The position numbers and the translations under genes were made by a program. Below are positions 1 through 12,111 of a stretch of 64,000 nucleotides of DNA, one piece after another. The notes under the pieces were generated by a model. That model was not told the DNA's origin, did not search any database, and saw only the letters and a list, made by a program, of their open reading frames with translations. The stretch comes from Marthasterias glacialis (Eukaryota; Echinodermata; Asteroidea; Forcipulatida; Asteriidae): assembly GCA_911728455.2 (NCBI GenBank), contig OU452221.1:3996290-4060289 (forward strand), in the 5' to 3' direction. Numbering within the stretch: the first letter of the stretch is position 1; the number at the start of each line of letters is the position of its first letter.

Positions 1-1218
1 CAAGTAGGCCCTATGTTGTAAAAAATTATTTGGACGAATGCCAGTTGGGTCCAGGACTATCTGTGTTGTCAGGTCGTGTTCAAAATGTAGAAAGGGAGAG
101 AATAAGCTTGGCATAATGTGGACATCACAGACATGATGGACCATAAATATTGTCAAAATGTAAGTCTTCATGAATTAAAATATACGCAGGCATATTCACA
201 ATACAGTTCTATGACACAAACCTGTCCATCAAAATGATGGCAAAGACCACGTCCTTCATATTCTCATCGTGACCAGCCTGCCGCAGTCTAAAAACTAATG
301 GTCGTGTCCGGCCCTAATCTTGGACCATCTTTTCACATTGGCTTGGCCATTAACAGTCATGTGCCTCCCGCTTTCGCTGCAAACAGAATCCTGGCACCTT
401 TAGCGAAGGCATTCTCCCGTTTTTCGGGCGATGACTTCACTGGCCGGCCGCGGCCACCGCCACCGGTTTTTTGTTGTGGCGATTGGGGGGGTGGACATTA
501 TGCAGCTATCATAGAAGTAGATATCAGCTGTATGGGATAAACATTCCCCATCGTCGTCGCTCGTGCGCGTACGCGTAGCGCAGGCAACACGTTACAATAG
601 TTAGGGGGTAGTAGCTAGGGGTACAGACTAAAACCCTCGTAAAAAAAACGTAATTGTTGGTCTGGCTCCCTACCCCTCCGACAAGCTCCCACGCTTACGG
701 CGAGACCGACCGGCAAGCTGGGGAGTTCATGCCCCGGAGTTTGTCCCTCTGGCCCCACGAGACACGGCACCGGTTGTACGGGATATGCCCCAAGGTTTAC
801 GTTCCGCTAGCTCCCACGCTGGTGCGCCGTAAGACACGCTTCGGTTGCACGGACACCTCTTAATGTAAATATTACGTTCGATTTGTCATCATTATTTACA
901 AATTGTATCAATAATCTGAATACACAAGTCTTTTTTGTCAAATACTCATGAATAATTGTAAAAAAAAAAAGGATTTAAATTTGGTTCAGTTATTTACTTT
1001 TATACGGCTGGAAGTAAAACTAACTCCGAAGATCACGTGTTTTATCCGAACCACTTTTTTGTTTCAGATAAATCGTTTTTTGAAAAATGCTCGAAAACGG
1101 CAAAATTTGATGGTTTCTTTTAGGAACCGTTCTTCTCCATTCCTGAAAGACCTTTGAAGTCATATGTTAGCCTATTTTGTAGCCCAAATAGCCCGACGAA
1201 GCCGGTGTGCACCTTTAA
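1..1218 (+). repeat. Left copy of a 1.2-kb inverted repeat
   Basis: This sequence returns in reverse complement at 13499-14717, with position 1 pairing to 14717 and about 1217 pairing to 13500. The match runs over the whole length with scattered substitutions and small indels. Small ORFs in it (for example 298-540) reappear in the other copy with frame differences, so they look like chance or decayed ORFs. The copy may extend left of the window. No transposase or known terminus is visible, and the family is not recognised. Confidence 0.85.
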
Positions 1219-1242
1219 GTGCAAGTCTGTGAAAATGTTCGC

Positions 1243-1356
1243 AGACGCCCACTCGTCAACGCGCGACAAACAAATTCGTGCCACGGGTACAATGATCGTT
1301 TTGTGCCACAGAAACAGTCGTCGGGTAATAGTGCAGTGACGAGCGGGCGTCTTTCA
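1243..1356. mobile_element. Decayed copy of a TTAA-type MITE
   Basis: The ends match the MITE at 28047-28206: a left end reading gcccactcgtcaacgcg, the internal motif attcgtgccac, and a right end reading gacgagcgggcgtcttt. It lies just inside the left inverted-repeat copy. The flanking TTAA is no longer clear. Confidence 0.6.
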
Positions 1357-2354
1357 GCGCAGATTTTTACGGCTCTTTCAAGTTTTCAGAGCCCTGAATT
1401 TTGGGCGGCCCATATTATCAGTTAGTGCATGTAGGCCTAGGTTTGCGATGGAGGATGGTCCTTCGTCCGTGGGTCTACCTAGCCCTATAGAGGCCTTCAC
1501 TTTCGTATAAATATGTGTACATCACAGAGGAAGAGTCCTATATATTGCCCATAAGGTCTACCATGAGTATTATTTACATTGGAATCGCAGTTCAAGGACG
1601 TAACCAAGCCATTTTTTAAAAATCCTTTTTGGCCAGAGTTTAGCCATGATATATTCTTTGGCAACTTTATGCGACCACTTCCTTCAAACCTTCCACAGTC
1701 CAAAATGAGGAAATGAAATCAAGAGGAATCCTACATTGTTATACATTCATAATAATTGTTTTTAAGTTATTTTATTATTATTTGGGCAACTTATTAGCAG
1801 CCATTAGTTTGCTGGTTTCAAAAATCCAGGCCCATGAATCCTTTGTAGTTATAAAAATGTTGATCGCAAGGTTCCATTGCACAACCGGATATGTTTCACA
1901 TTCGGGCAGGAAGTGTATAGACCTAGTGTGGCCCGTGATAAAAAAAAAAAAAAAAAAAAAAAAAGGCCGTAATAGTGTGTACAGTCTTTGGCGCTCATAC
2001 CGACACGTGCCAAGAAAAACAGTCGCTAGTTTGACATGTTATAATGGCTTGCTGACTTTATCATGTATTATTGTTTCCTTTTCATTTGAAGAAGGTAATG
2101 TCACAGTGGAAGTGAAACTTTTTTGAAGTGTTCTAACAGAAACACTAACTTGTACGTGCCTCATATTAGTGTCCAACAAATGAGGCAGTAAGTGCCCATG
2201 TAGATGTTTTTGTTTGTAGACAACGGGCACCGCAACCAGTCGTACAAAAGACGATTTGCATTTGCTTCTCGATGATAGGGACATCGTTGTTTTTAGAAGT
2301 CATTAGGAACAAAATCAACGGCTGGGACAGTAGATTGGAAAACAGACGGTAACA
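1357..2354. other. 5' flank of the GPCR gene
   Basis: No supported coding exon. It contains a 25-nt poly-A run at 1940-1964. The promoter and any 5' UTR exon of the GPCR should lie here or further upstream, but no convincing core promoter was identified. Confidence 0.4.
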
Positions 2355-5300
2355 ATGAACAGCACAGTATCGTTGACTACTGAAGGGGGAGACGAGGACC
2401 GTGCAGGAGGCTGGACCATCGGTGACATCGAAAACAGCTACCTGGTACGGAGTATCTACGGCATCATCGCCGGGATAGGGATCACGGGTAACATTCTAGT
2501 ATGCTGGGTGTTGCTGCGTGTTCCCAGCTTACGATCTAACACCAGTGACTTCTTGATTCATCTTGCCGCAGTCGACCTGGTCGTGTGCTTGTGGAGCGTG
2601 CCGTTTCACCTGTTCCCGCACGCAGAAGACCACGACCCGGGGTTTTGGGGTGAAGTCAAGTGCCGTCTCTACTCATCCAAGGCCCCGCTATGGACATTCG
2701 CACTGATCTCCATCTGCAGCCTGGTAACCGTTAACCTGGAGCGATACATCGCCATCGTCTACCCGATAAAGTATAAAAATATATACACGCGCAGAAACAC
2801 CATTCTCATGATTGTGGCTTGCTGGGCGGTTGGAATCTTCTCCAACTCTTACTTCTGGTATGTTTTCGGCGTCACCTCTTCAGGAGCTTGTGGAATAACT
2901 GGATGGCCGTCCAAGGGCTTCCAGGCTCTACTAGGGCTATATAACTTTGTCTCCTATTACTTGGCACCGTTCACCTTCATGGTCCTGACGCAATGGAAAG
3001 TTATCAAGACGCTGAAGAGGCAGGCACGAATTTTAGAGGAAAAACGTCAACGAGCAAAAGGTAAGGGAGCATCTTTGTAGTGTTGTGTTTTTAAAGCATT
3101 TTGTGCATAACATTGGCAAGGGAGAGAACTAATGTTATTATGAACGTTCACAGATTTTTAAACATGCAGACCTTAGGCAAAGATGATCACTATGGAAAAC
3201 TTCACCAGAAATACACGCTTAGAACACCCCCCCCCACCTCCCCCGGGTCAACATCGACCCGGATTCCGAGTCCCCGGGGGACCGACCCATTCTGGCTCAG
3301 GCTGACCCGAAAACTGGTTAAAGCATGGGATTTGAACTCGGATTCTGCGTCAGTTTGACCCATTTCTGGGTTATTTTGTCACAGATTCCGGGTCATACTG
3401 AACCAGAAATGGGTAGGACCCCATCGGGACCCGGAATCTAACCCGATTTTGGCAGCAACACGGCAGTAACCGGTTGAATGGCTTCTGACTGGCACCCCGG
3501 CCGAGCAAAGATATTGACAAAATAGGGAGACCACCAACATTAGGGCTGGATAGCTCAGTTGGTAGAGCGTTGGTACGTTAAACCGGTGGTCACAGGTTCA
3601 AACCCGCTCCAGTCATTTTTTTCTTTGTTAACCCAAAATTTAAACTTCATAATAAATACGTTTTTCGGACTGATACTGATAAATACAAATTTGGATGAAT
3701 ACCAATCCTGTAACCTACATTGAGATGGGCCTTATTACTCCGTCTGTCTCCTTTTTGTCTTAGGCTCCCACCCAAAAGCTTACCCTGTCCTATTTTGACT
3801 CCCCCCCCCCTAGCACCAACTCAACCCATAATAACATGCCCCCAACCCACAACACCCCAGTCCCGCGTTAGCCTAGCTCTTCCATAAGCCCCAGCTCAAC
3901 ATTGGTAAACTGACTGTAAATGCCTCAATATTCTTTGCACAAATCAAGATATTTGTATTAAAACCAACCTGTGGACATTTCAGCTCATTTTGTTTCATTC
4001 GAGAGAAGACGCTAAAAATGCATTCGTCTTTTTGTACGCATTCATGTTTTTGTCTCGCTGAGACGAAAACTAATTTTGGATCTTATTTCATTAAAAGGGG
4101 AGAAATATTTCAAGGAAAATTTTCTACCATCATTATCTTTATACCATGTAAGCTATATGTAAATATGTACACATTTATGTTTTTTTTCTTCTTCTTACCA
4201 ATGTTGCGTGGGGCTTTAAGTATAATGTGGAAAAAGAAGTGGTCCGTTCCAGCATAGAAAACCTCAAAATCTATTACACCACAAACAAAAAACATTTTTA
4301 TTGGAACATCGATCCTATGAAATACATTTCCCCTGTTAAATGGAAAGTTGCTGTGTTCGCTAGATCGTTGAATTTCTTTGTCTGTTGGAACAACACGAAA
4401 CACCTGTACTATGAAAACAAAACCGAAACGTTGTTGTTATCACTTGAGGGCATTAACTGCACTGTTTCATCAACTTTTAAGAGTGGGGTTCGTAGACCAG
4501 GATATCCCCGTGCGGAAGCGTTTATGGGGCTATCTAAATAAGATTGTTTGGAAGATAAAAATCAAGTCATAACACATCGGGTCAAAAGCGAAAGGGTTTT
4601 TCAATGTCTTTGAGTCTTGTGGTGGCATTCTCGGTAGATCTATTAAACAAGAACGACAGCAACTGTGGATTTATTATCACCGTATCGATGGAAACGATGA
4701 GGCTGTTCCAGGAATAAAATTCATTCTGAACCTCAAATTTCCAAGAAACTATTTAGTTTTTCAGAATAAAAACCTGTTTCAACAGTGTACACAACATTGG
4801 TAAGATGGGAAATATAAATGTCCGCAGTTTTGTACACATAGCTTGCATTGCATCAAGCTGGTCATGGTGGAAAACAACCCTTAAATTAATTCTTTTTGAT
4901 TGAAATGCGATACAGTATTTGAGAAATGGGTAAAACAATTATTTCTGATCCAGCGAGTTTAAGCGCAATGTTTAAAAAAGTGAAAACACATAAGTTGAGT
5001 TTGGAATTATCATGTACGTACACGATAACTTATCGTGTACGTACACGCTAAGGTTTGACTAATCGTTTACGTACACGATAAATCTAGTGTACGTACACAA
5101 TAACTTATAGTGTACGTACACGATAACTATCATGTGCCTACACGATAAGAGAGATTTTTTATTCGTGTGGCAGCAATACGCTTCCGTAGATTTGAAAGTT
5201 GGTTATCAATACTGTCAATTTATCGTATAAATGCATTTTTGACACTGGCTCTTTGGGATCTTGGAAGTAATGCCAAAAATAAATAAATAAATAAATAAAT

Positions 5301-6262
5301 AAAAATAAACATGGTAAAGCTTAATTAAGTCACTATTGCCATAAATACGTTTAGCCTAGGATGTCTGAAAAATGGCAAACGGTGCCTTGTCATCAGCGCC
5401 GTAACTTGGGTAAAATTTTAGGGGGGCACAAGGGGGTGCACTATTTTTCCTAGAGGGGCACTTTTGGCCAGTTAAAATTGTAGTTTCCGTTTATATTTTT
5501 CATAAACAAGCCTCTTTTCAGTGTTTTCTGACGTTGTGACCTAAAACAAAACACATTTTGTGTGTTAATGAATAAAAAAAAGTTTAAAAAGCATTGGAAT
5601 TACTGCGTAAATGCTCATAAAATGTAAGATTTTAATCTCAAAAATCCAGATTTCAAATGGGGGACACCCGGGGGCACGGACGTCAGTTGGGGGGCACGTG
5701 CCCCCGTGCCCCCCCCCCCCCATCCCACCCTTAGTTACCCACTGCTTATCATGAGCAACGTGACTATGTTTTGTTCTTCTCTTGAACAGGGCCCTCGGCA
5801 CAGGCTGCTTCTCGGACCAACACCGAATCTCGCAAGATGTGGCAGGTACATGCAGCACAGGAGCTGGAGAAGACCCTACTCCTCGTCACCATCATCTACA
5901 CGGTCTGCTGGACACCCAACCAATTCCTCTTCATCGTCTTCAACCTCGGCCCCGACAACCTGATCGATTTCCAATCTGTCTACTACCACATCACAGTGAT
6001 CCTGTCCGTGGCAAACTCCTGCCTCAACCCCATCATCTACACGATACAAAATCGACCCTTCCGGAGGGGAATCCAAAAAGTGTTCGGTTGCTACCAGGTT
6101 CATCCGGGGAAAACAGAGGGCCAGGGACAGGGGACTTCCGAGGGTTTAGGTTCAGACAATCTGGTGCTCGGACATGGAGCTGGTGTCATAACATTGGACA
6201 GTACGTGCACTAACAATGGCTCCCAACAAGTAGATTTCCAAGGGGTAAAAGTGAAGCGTTAG
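2355..6262 (+). CDS. Class A (rhodopsin-like) G protein-coupled receptor, two coding exons
   Basis: Exon 1 is 2355-3060 (donor GTAAGG at 3061) and exon 2 is 5790-6262 (acceptor AACAG ending at 5789). The split codon joins in phase 1 to give 392 aa. Exon 1 carries a short N-terminus with an N-glycosylation site (NST at 2-4), TM1 with the GN pair (N46), TM2 with LAAVD (D74), the TM3 cysteine C103, ERY at 129-131 in place of DRY, W157 in TM4, a candidate ECL2 cysteine C179, and TM5 with P205. Exon 2 carries TM6 with CWTP (275-278), TM7 with NPIIY (315-319), helix 8, and a Ser/Thr/Gly-rich tail. The architecture resembles neuropeptide-type receptors at the plasma membrane, but ligand and subfamily cannot be assigned. 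If the intron were retained, translation would stop at 3080 before TM6. The 2.7-kb intron holds several repeats, and the gene sits between two inverted 1.2-kb repeats. Confidence 0.93.
3240..3455. mobile_element. Foldback (MITE-like) element in the GPCR intron
   Basis: Arms at about 3243-3310 and 3378-3452 are inverted copies containing gacccggattcc and gacccattctggctcag-type sequence, separated by a short spacer. The element starts beside a C-run. No transposase is present. Its terminal duplication is unclear. Confidence 0.65.
3470..3640 (+). repeat. Interspersed repeat with a tRNA-like module
   Basis: Positions 3544-3614 resemble a tRNA: a GGCTGGA/TCCAGTC acceptor stem (one G-U pair), a D-arm with A-box-like TAGCTCAGTTGGTAGAGCG, and a B-box-like GGTTCAAACCC. 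The T-stem pairs poorly. About 70 nt of upstream sequence plus the tRNA-like part recur at 27190-27372, so this is a tRNA-derived repeat rather than a functional tRNA gene. Confidence 0.7.
3881..4222 (+). repeat. About 350-bp interspersed repeat, copy 1
   Basis: It aligns in the same orientation with 7321-7688. Both begin taagccccagctca and end in a ttcttaccaatgttg...ggggcttta segment. A fragment of the 3' part (caccatgaccatcttaatacc) occurs near 43770. It lies in the GPCR intron. Family unknown. Confidence 0.75.
5010..5150. repeat. Array of six palindromic TGTACGTACA units
   Basis: Six irregularly spaced units of about 20-30 bp share the consensus ATCGTGTACGTACACGAT, itself an 18-bp perfect palindrome, with ATAACTT linkers. 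Units differ by point changes (for example cgtttacgtacacg and catgtgcctacacg). The array is in the GPCR intron about 640 bp before exon 2. Function unknown. Confidence 0.8.
5277..5308 (+). repeat. (AAAT)n microsatellite
   Basis: About eight tandem AAAT units in the GPCR intron. Confidence 0.9.
5394..5744. mobile_element. hAT-like non-autonomous element, copy 1
   Basis: The element starts CAGCGCCGTAACTTGGG and ends TTAGTTACCCACTG, decayed inverted termini of a CAGYGGCGTAACTA type. It is flanked by 8-bp duplications, cttgtcat (5386-5393) and cttatcat (5745-5752), matching at 7 of 8. The interior is rich in gggggcac and its complement. It sits in the GPCR intron, ending 45 bp before exon 2. Copies 2 and 3 are at 9038 and 10007. 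Confidence 0.85.
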
Positions 6263-7320
6263 TTAGTTGGATTTAGTTTATACAACATTTTGTTATAGCT
6301 CTGTCAAAAAAAAATGCTGAATCAGTGACATGAATGTAGTACGGTCGCAATCCCAATGATAACAAGAGGGCTCCATAATAATTGTCATCGCAAAACAATT
6401 TCTGCCTAAAAAAAAACGCATGTCATGATGTTTTTAGCCACACCATACACACCCCGAATATCTGCCATATTATGCACGTGATAACGTGCACAACAACACG
6501 TGGCAGTCATCGCTAAACACCGCGCAGTTCCAACTGATGCGTTAGTAATATTTTGACAACGGCATAACAGCAGTGTTGTAAAAGTTGAAAAAACAAAGCC
6601 TCGGCAATCAACAGGAAATGTATATGCTTAGGTCGTTAGAAGTTAAACTCGGCTTGTACATTATCGGCTTCACATAGTTTGCATTGCAGTTTGAGGAAGT
6701 ATATAGATACTACACCCTAAAAATGAAACGTCGGTCGACTTAATCATAGAACAATATATGGTATCAATTTTTTTACCTGAAAACAAAACTACTTTTCGAC
6801 GTTGATATGAAAACGATGGTTTTTTTTTAAAAGAGTTGATAGCGCAGGATTCAGGATGGCAATTGAGAACAGTGGCTGTGTAAGAGTGACACTGGCTGTT
6901 TGTTGTAGGCCCCGAATAATACACGTTTTCCCGGTAAATATCAGCAACAAAACCCAACATTCTCTTTAAAATTCCGGTTCACTCAATTCGTTTGAAAACA
7001 ATTGCTCCTTTTTAATCAACAATCAATGATCATTAAAGAAAGTAATAGTTATCATTTTTTTTTTATTGGTTTATAAAATAAACATTGCAAATAAAACGGC
7101 AAATAAAATCATTCCAAATTCAAACGGGTCGTTTGGGACATTCAACTTCGTTGAAGGCATGTGCAAGGTGCTGGTCAAAACTTCGACCTAAGTATTAAAA
7201 TACAATAACCCAAACGTTTGCGTTGAATTTTGTTTCCAATGTAGGCCTGTGCATCCAATTCGTTTCTGTAGCGTTTCTGACTTGCAGTTGCCTGTAAAAA
7301 CATACATTTCGACGAGGATT
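6263..7320. other. 3' flank of the GPCR gene
   Basis: No further coding exon seen. AATAAA hexamers at 7077-7082 and just downstream (around 7091 and 7102) are the first clear plus-strand polyadenylation signals after the stop codon. They could end the GPCR transcript, which would imply a 3' UTR of about 0.8 kb. This is inference. Confidence 0.4.
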
Positions 7321-7688
7321 CATTCTAAGCCCCAGCTCACCATTGGTAAACCGACTGTAAATGCTTCCATTCATTGCACACATCAAGATATTTGTAATCA
7401 AACTAACATGTGAGAATGTCAGCCCATTTCGTTGTTTCATTTGCGAGAAAACGGTAAAAATGCATTCAGCATTTTTGTACGTAATTCCTAAAGAGTTTTC
7501 GTCTCACTGAGAGAAACACTAATTTTGGATCTTATTTCATTTATTGTTTAAAAACGATAACACTTTAGGCAGAAGTATTTCAAAGAAAGTTTTCTACCAT
7601 CATTGTCTATACCATAGGTATATGTAAATCTGTGAAAAATAATGTTTTTCTTCTTACCAATGTTGACCTAATGGGGCTTTAATACATG
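7321..7688 (+). repeat. About 350-bp interspersed repeat, copy 2
   Basis: Direct-orientation partner of 3881-4222, with an extra stretch around 7530-7570. The two copies flank GPCR exon 2. Confidence 0.75.
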
Positions 7689-8025
7689 GCGCTTGGTATA
7701 AAAACAGTTACTTTCTGTATAATGTAAATTTTAAAGATTGCGGCAGTGATCGATATACAGAATGACGGCAAATGTAAGTAGATTCAAGGAACTAACTTCA
7801 AAAATGAAACGCAAGCAAAAGGAACTGCATGTGCACAATACATACATGGAAAGCAAAACTCCTAAGGCATTATTATAAATGTCAAATATTGACATAAAGC
7901 AGACAAACTGTGGCATTTCATGAGCACTGCATTGTTCAAACTTTCAAAACCCGCTACCTTTCAAGTAGAGCTTTAATTGGTGTATACATTATCAATAACG
8001 AGATAACAACAGTAAAGCGAAAATG

Positions 8026-8236
8026 TTAAAGGGGCTGTGTCGTCATGGTTATAGCAGCGAATGGAATATTCCAAGTTACGGGTGTGTGCACGCCAGCGGT
8101 CGCGTGACAGTTCGACAAAGGCGGCACCCTTTGTGATTTGACCGCAAGCGGGTGCGTTTGCAGTATCTGGATGAGAGTTCATCTTTCCATGCACAGCCAC
8201 AGGTCTGCTATAATAATGACGACACGGCCCCTTTAA
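8026..8236. mobile_element. TTAA-flanked MITE (piggyBac-like ends)
   Basis: TTAA at 8026-8029 and 8233-8236 bracket a 203-bp element whose ends are inverted: AGGGGCTGTGTCGTCAT against ATGACGACACGGCCCCT. The TTAA duplication and short termini fit piggyBac-type mobilisation. No transposase inside. Confidence 0.8.
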
Positions 8237-8450
8237 GGCCCTTCTCACAAGGGATTTTTTTTTTACAGCTTGGAGGCACAGTGGCACTGTTTGAAAATCT
8301 GGAACATTTTGAAATTGAAACATTGTACATTGAAACGTACGTACATTTTCTGACATGCGTCTAGCTACCTCCAAGTTTATTACGTAAAAATGTAACTAAA
8401 GTTTAAGTTTTTTAAAGAAGAAGAAGAAGAAGAAGAAGAAGAAGAGAAGA
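8237..8450. repeat. Low-complexity stretch including (GAA)n
   Basis: A pure (AAG)n run occupies 8416-8444. No coding evidence. Confidence 0.7.
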
Positions 8451-8618
8451 GTATGTGGCAAAGGGAGTCCTCCTCCCCAAATGTTCCCATACTCTAACAC
8501 ACTCTCTCTCTCTTGTACAGAAGTACCCCCCCCCCCCCGCAATACGCACTAAAATCGTCAAAAGAATTCCAGAGATTTCCAGAATGAAGACACAATAGAA
8601 GAAGGGCAGGGTGCCACC
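8451..8618 (+). repeat. TIR repeat, atatgtggca family, copy 1
   Basis: Shares caaatgttcccatactc, a C-run and the cagaatgaagacacaata-like segment with 17350-17489 (same strand) and 50123-50280 (opposite strand). The best-preserved ends are in the third copy. Confidence 0.7.
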
Positions 8619-9029
8619 TTTCGAGCACCAAATGGGCTAGCGGCTTGACTCACATGGTCTAACAGAATGATTTCGGACATAATGGTGAAGTCGGATCTCA
8701 TGGTTCAGCTATGTAGTGGTCAAAATCTGGATTTACTACAATTCGCTTCTGTGCCCGCGTCCTGGCTCAAGAACTTAAAATGGGAAAGGGTCGTTCGAGT
8801 TTCCATTCGCCAATGCTTAATATTTCACAATGTGGTAATAAGACTGCCATCCTAGATGATGGTTGTTTGTAAAATAAAATTAAAGACAAGCTGAAATAAG
8901 TGTTTAAGATTTTTCATTAATACCGCCGACCAGGATTTTCACACCCTCCCGGATTTGTGTATACATTTTTGGAAAGTGTGTTTATCCTCTAATAAAGTGG
9001 GTTTTTTTTAAGACGTCGAGTTTCTCACC
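8619..9029. other. No feature seen
   Basis: AT-rich sequence with no supported exon or repeat boundary. Confidence 0.3.
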
Positions 9030-9037
9030 AGTGATTC

Positions 9038-9385
9038 CAGCGCCGTAACTAGGGTAACACTTTAGGGGGGCACAAAGGGGCACCATTTTTCCTAAGGGGG
9101 CACTTTTGGCTGATTAGAAATGCAGTTTCCGTTTGTATTTTTCCCAAAACAAGCCCCTTTTCAGCGCTCTTCTGACTTGTTTCAATAGGTAAAACAAAAT
9201 ATATTCTGCGTGTGAATAATACAAAATAGTTTTAAAAATATTGAAATTACTATTTTTACTATATTAAATTATTTTTTAATCTCAAAAATCCACATTTCAA
9301 GGGGGAGCACCCGGGAGGGCACGGACATCAGTTGTGGGGGGGGGGGGCAAGTGCCTCCCGTACCCCCCCCCCCTTATAGTTACTG
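9038..9385. mobile_element. hAT-like non-autonomous element, copy 2
   Basis: Starts CAGCGCCGTAACTAGGG and ends TATAGTTACTG. It is flanked by a perfect 8-bp duplication, agtgattc, at 9030-9037 and 9386-9393. The interior aligns with 5394-5744, including ttttaggggggcacaaaggg near the left end and a long C-run near the right end. Confidence 0.9.
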
Positions 9386-10006
9386 AGTGATTCGCAGGAA
9401 AGGTCCTAACAATTTGCGCTCCAGAAAAGCGAAACAATTCGGATATGGTGCTCATGTACCTATCTGATGGTGGATTTAAACTTCGTTTGGATTCGCTGTT
9501 TACTGTGCACGCTATGTAAAAATGTATTCCAAGTACACTGACTGTGTGGAAGTCCACTTTTTTTTCTTGTGACACATTAGTAATTTTCGTGTTTGATCTC
9601 TGTTAGGTTTAGTACCGTTAGACCAAACTTTCGGCGCCCTCAATTTACTCTGGATGTTATTAAAGGAGTGGCACAGTGTAAGATATAAATGTCTTTCCCC
9701 CTTTCAGTCTGTGTAATGACTAATTAATTTGAACTGGCCTAATGTAGAAAACACCCGCCTTGGGTTTGTCTGGGCTTCAGCATAAAAATCAAGTGAAATG
9801 GGACGCGGTCCAGGTAGCCTCTCAGATTACCTTTTGAAAGATGGCACACTCTTGGCTTATAGCGGCCTTGTCAATCGAGTATTTTAGTGGCAGACCAAAT
9901 AAATTGTTGTCAACTTTTCATCTGCAAGCACCGACATGGCCAATTTGTGTTGACTTGACACAACTCTGTTGTGATCCCATGCGGCATTAGGAACACTACG
10001 CCGGTC

Positions 10007-10343
10007 CAGCGGCGTAACTATAGGTTAACATTTTAGGGGACACAAAGGGGCACCATTTCCCGGGGGGGGGCTCTTTTCGACAGTTAGAACTAAGCCCCCT
10101 TTTCAGCTCTCTTCTGACGTGTTGAGGTAAAACAAAATTCATTGTATTATTTATAAATAATACAAAATATTTAAAAAGACATACCAATAACTAACGCTTA
10201 TAAAATGTAACATTCTATTCTGGTATTTTTTTAATCTAAAAAAAAAGGTTCAGATTTCAAATGGGGGCACCGGGGAGGGGTAGGGGCACAGACATCAGTT
10301 GGCGGACACAAGCCCACCCCCATCCCCCGTAGTTACGCCACTG
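10007..10343. mobile_element. hAT-like non-autonomous element, copy 3
   Basis: Starts CAGCGGCGTAACTATAG and ends TAGTTACGCCACTG, the best-preserved termini of this family in the window. Flanks cgccggtc (9999-10006) and tgccggtg (10344-10351) match at 6 of 8, consistent with an ageing 8-bp duplication. Confidence 0.87.
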
Positions 10344-12104
10344 TGCCGGTGCCAATCAACATTGCATGCAAAATCACCTTCAATTTGCAGCCCTTGGTGA
10401 ATTGGGTCTGTAAATACAAAGTGATTGGTTCTTTGCTGATTTCCACAGAGAAGATCGTCTGAGCTTTGTATATTTATATGACTTTTGTTATCGCTAAGTT
10501 AGGCCAGCTGAGAAAGGAACATGAACAATAGTAGAAAATTAAAAATAAAGGAATATAGAAACAAAGAAGTATATGCTTTGCGTTTGTTTCTATGTGTTTT
10601 AAATGCTCATTTAAACGAAAACGAAAGTAACAATTTTGGTACTAATGCCGATTTCGCATGGCTAAAACAAAATGCCCTGAAGTTACTGAAATATTGCTAA
10701 ACCATTTTAAATGCCTTTTAGTGAAATTGGATGACGTTTTCAACTGAAGAGGCGAATTCGCTTTAATGAAAATACATGAAAGTGAAATAGGCTGATTGCT
10801 TAGCCGAAAATGACCGAGAAAACCTCCAATATTATTCGCTCACGTCGTTGTCATTCAGGCTCTCTCTAGATTTTAGGTTTTTTTTATCTGAGTTAACCCC
10901 CCCCCCCCCCAAAAAAAAAGCGTCTGTCAGAAATGTGATTTTGCAGTAAAAAGAGGGCTCTTTATTTGAAATTTGGGTCATGGCTATGGACGATACAGCT
11001 TTTCATTAACTCAAAGATCTAATACTCTCTCCTCTTTCGGCATAATTATCATGAAAGGAGCGCATGGCGGTGACACTGAGTGCTTACCAAGGACGAAACT
11101 CGTTACACTGAATTGTAAAACAGTGAACATTTCACTCTCGCCTGAGTAGTGTCAGTTTTTTGTTTTGTTTTGTTTTAGGTTTTTTTTTTAGAGAGAGAGT
11201 GTAACTCACGGTTTTTACGTGCGGGGTACGCACGGCAGAAAGAATTTAGTCAATAAATGGACGATAACCTCTGCAAATAAATAAACAATAATTTAATGTA
11301 TACCTCAACAATCAAAAGAACAATGTGAAAACGTATAAAAATTCCCGTTAGTATTGCAACACTATTACAAGCAGAACAATGAAAGTATTATGTACAGGCA
11401 AAGCAAATAAATAAGCAAGTATATCAATTATAAAGCAGTTAGCAAAGCAAGGATGAAATACAGCAATAAGCAACATAACAGTAAGCCGGCAAAACAATAC
11501 GATAAACAATTATAACAGGCAAAATATAATTATTACCTTAAATAATTAAATAAGAAAGCTTTAGAGACGAAAACGACCCCCGCCCTGACCCCCAAAGTTA
11601 AGTGCAAACGTTGAGCCCGCGTCTCCCAACACCAGATGATCAGCCCAGTCACAGGTAAGGTGGTCGGTGTTGAACCCCAGGGGAAGTCAGCTTGGAGCCA
11701 CGCCAGTCCAGGATCCAGTCTAGCATCACATCCGAGTCTCACGATCGCACGGTGGTAAATTGGAGACAGGGAGACATTGGCCCAACGCTGCACTATTCGA
11801 ACTCACAACGGATGTGGGTGTAGGCCCTGACTGAGACCGAAGGTTACCACACCCTTATCATGGTTCACCCCTCGTAGCCACTGAAGCACAACATACCAAT
11901 GTTAGCACGGGAAGCAGGAATGCCAAGAATGTTCGTAACACTGCGCATCACCCACTTTTGAGTAAATTTGGAGCAAACTTCACTATCATTCAAGTTAAAA
12001 AATACCCGTCTTTCACTATAAAAAAGGGTTGTCCGTCATGGGTATTTGCAAGAGTGTTATGGTGGACAAAACGAGTGGTCTCTCTTTTTACACTTAGAGA
12101 GCAG
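10344..12104. other. Gene-poor stretch
   Basis: No supported exon. It holds a C-run beside an A-run near 10896-10919, and a locally GC-richer block at about 11570-11830 that contains an 86-codon minus-strand ORF without a recognisable family. The block may be a remnant of a repeat. Confidence 0.35.
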
Positions 12105-12111
12105 CTACAGC

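Noticed and set aside
3544..3614. Functional tRNA gene
   Set aside because: The T-stem does not pair well and the same flanking sequence recurs at 27190, which marks it as a repeat.
5010..5150. CRISPR-like array
   Set aside because: The units are palindromic, spacers are 2-12 bp and similar to each other, and the locus is a eukaryotic intron.
11533..11793. 86-codon minus-strand ORF in a GC-richer block
   Set aside because: No motif or splice support; probably repeat-derived, but this could not be confirmed.
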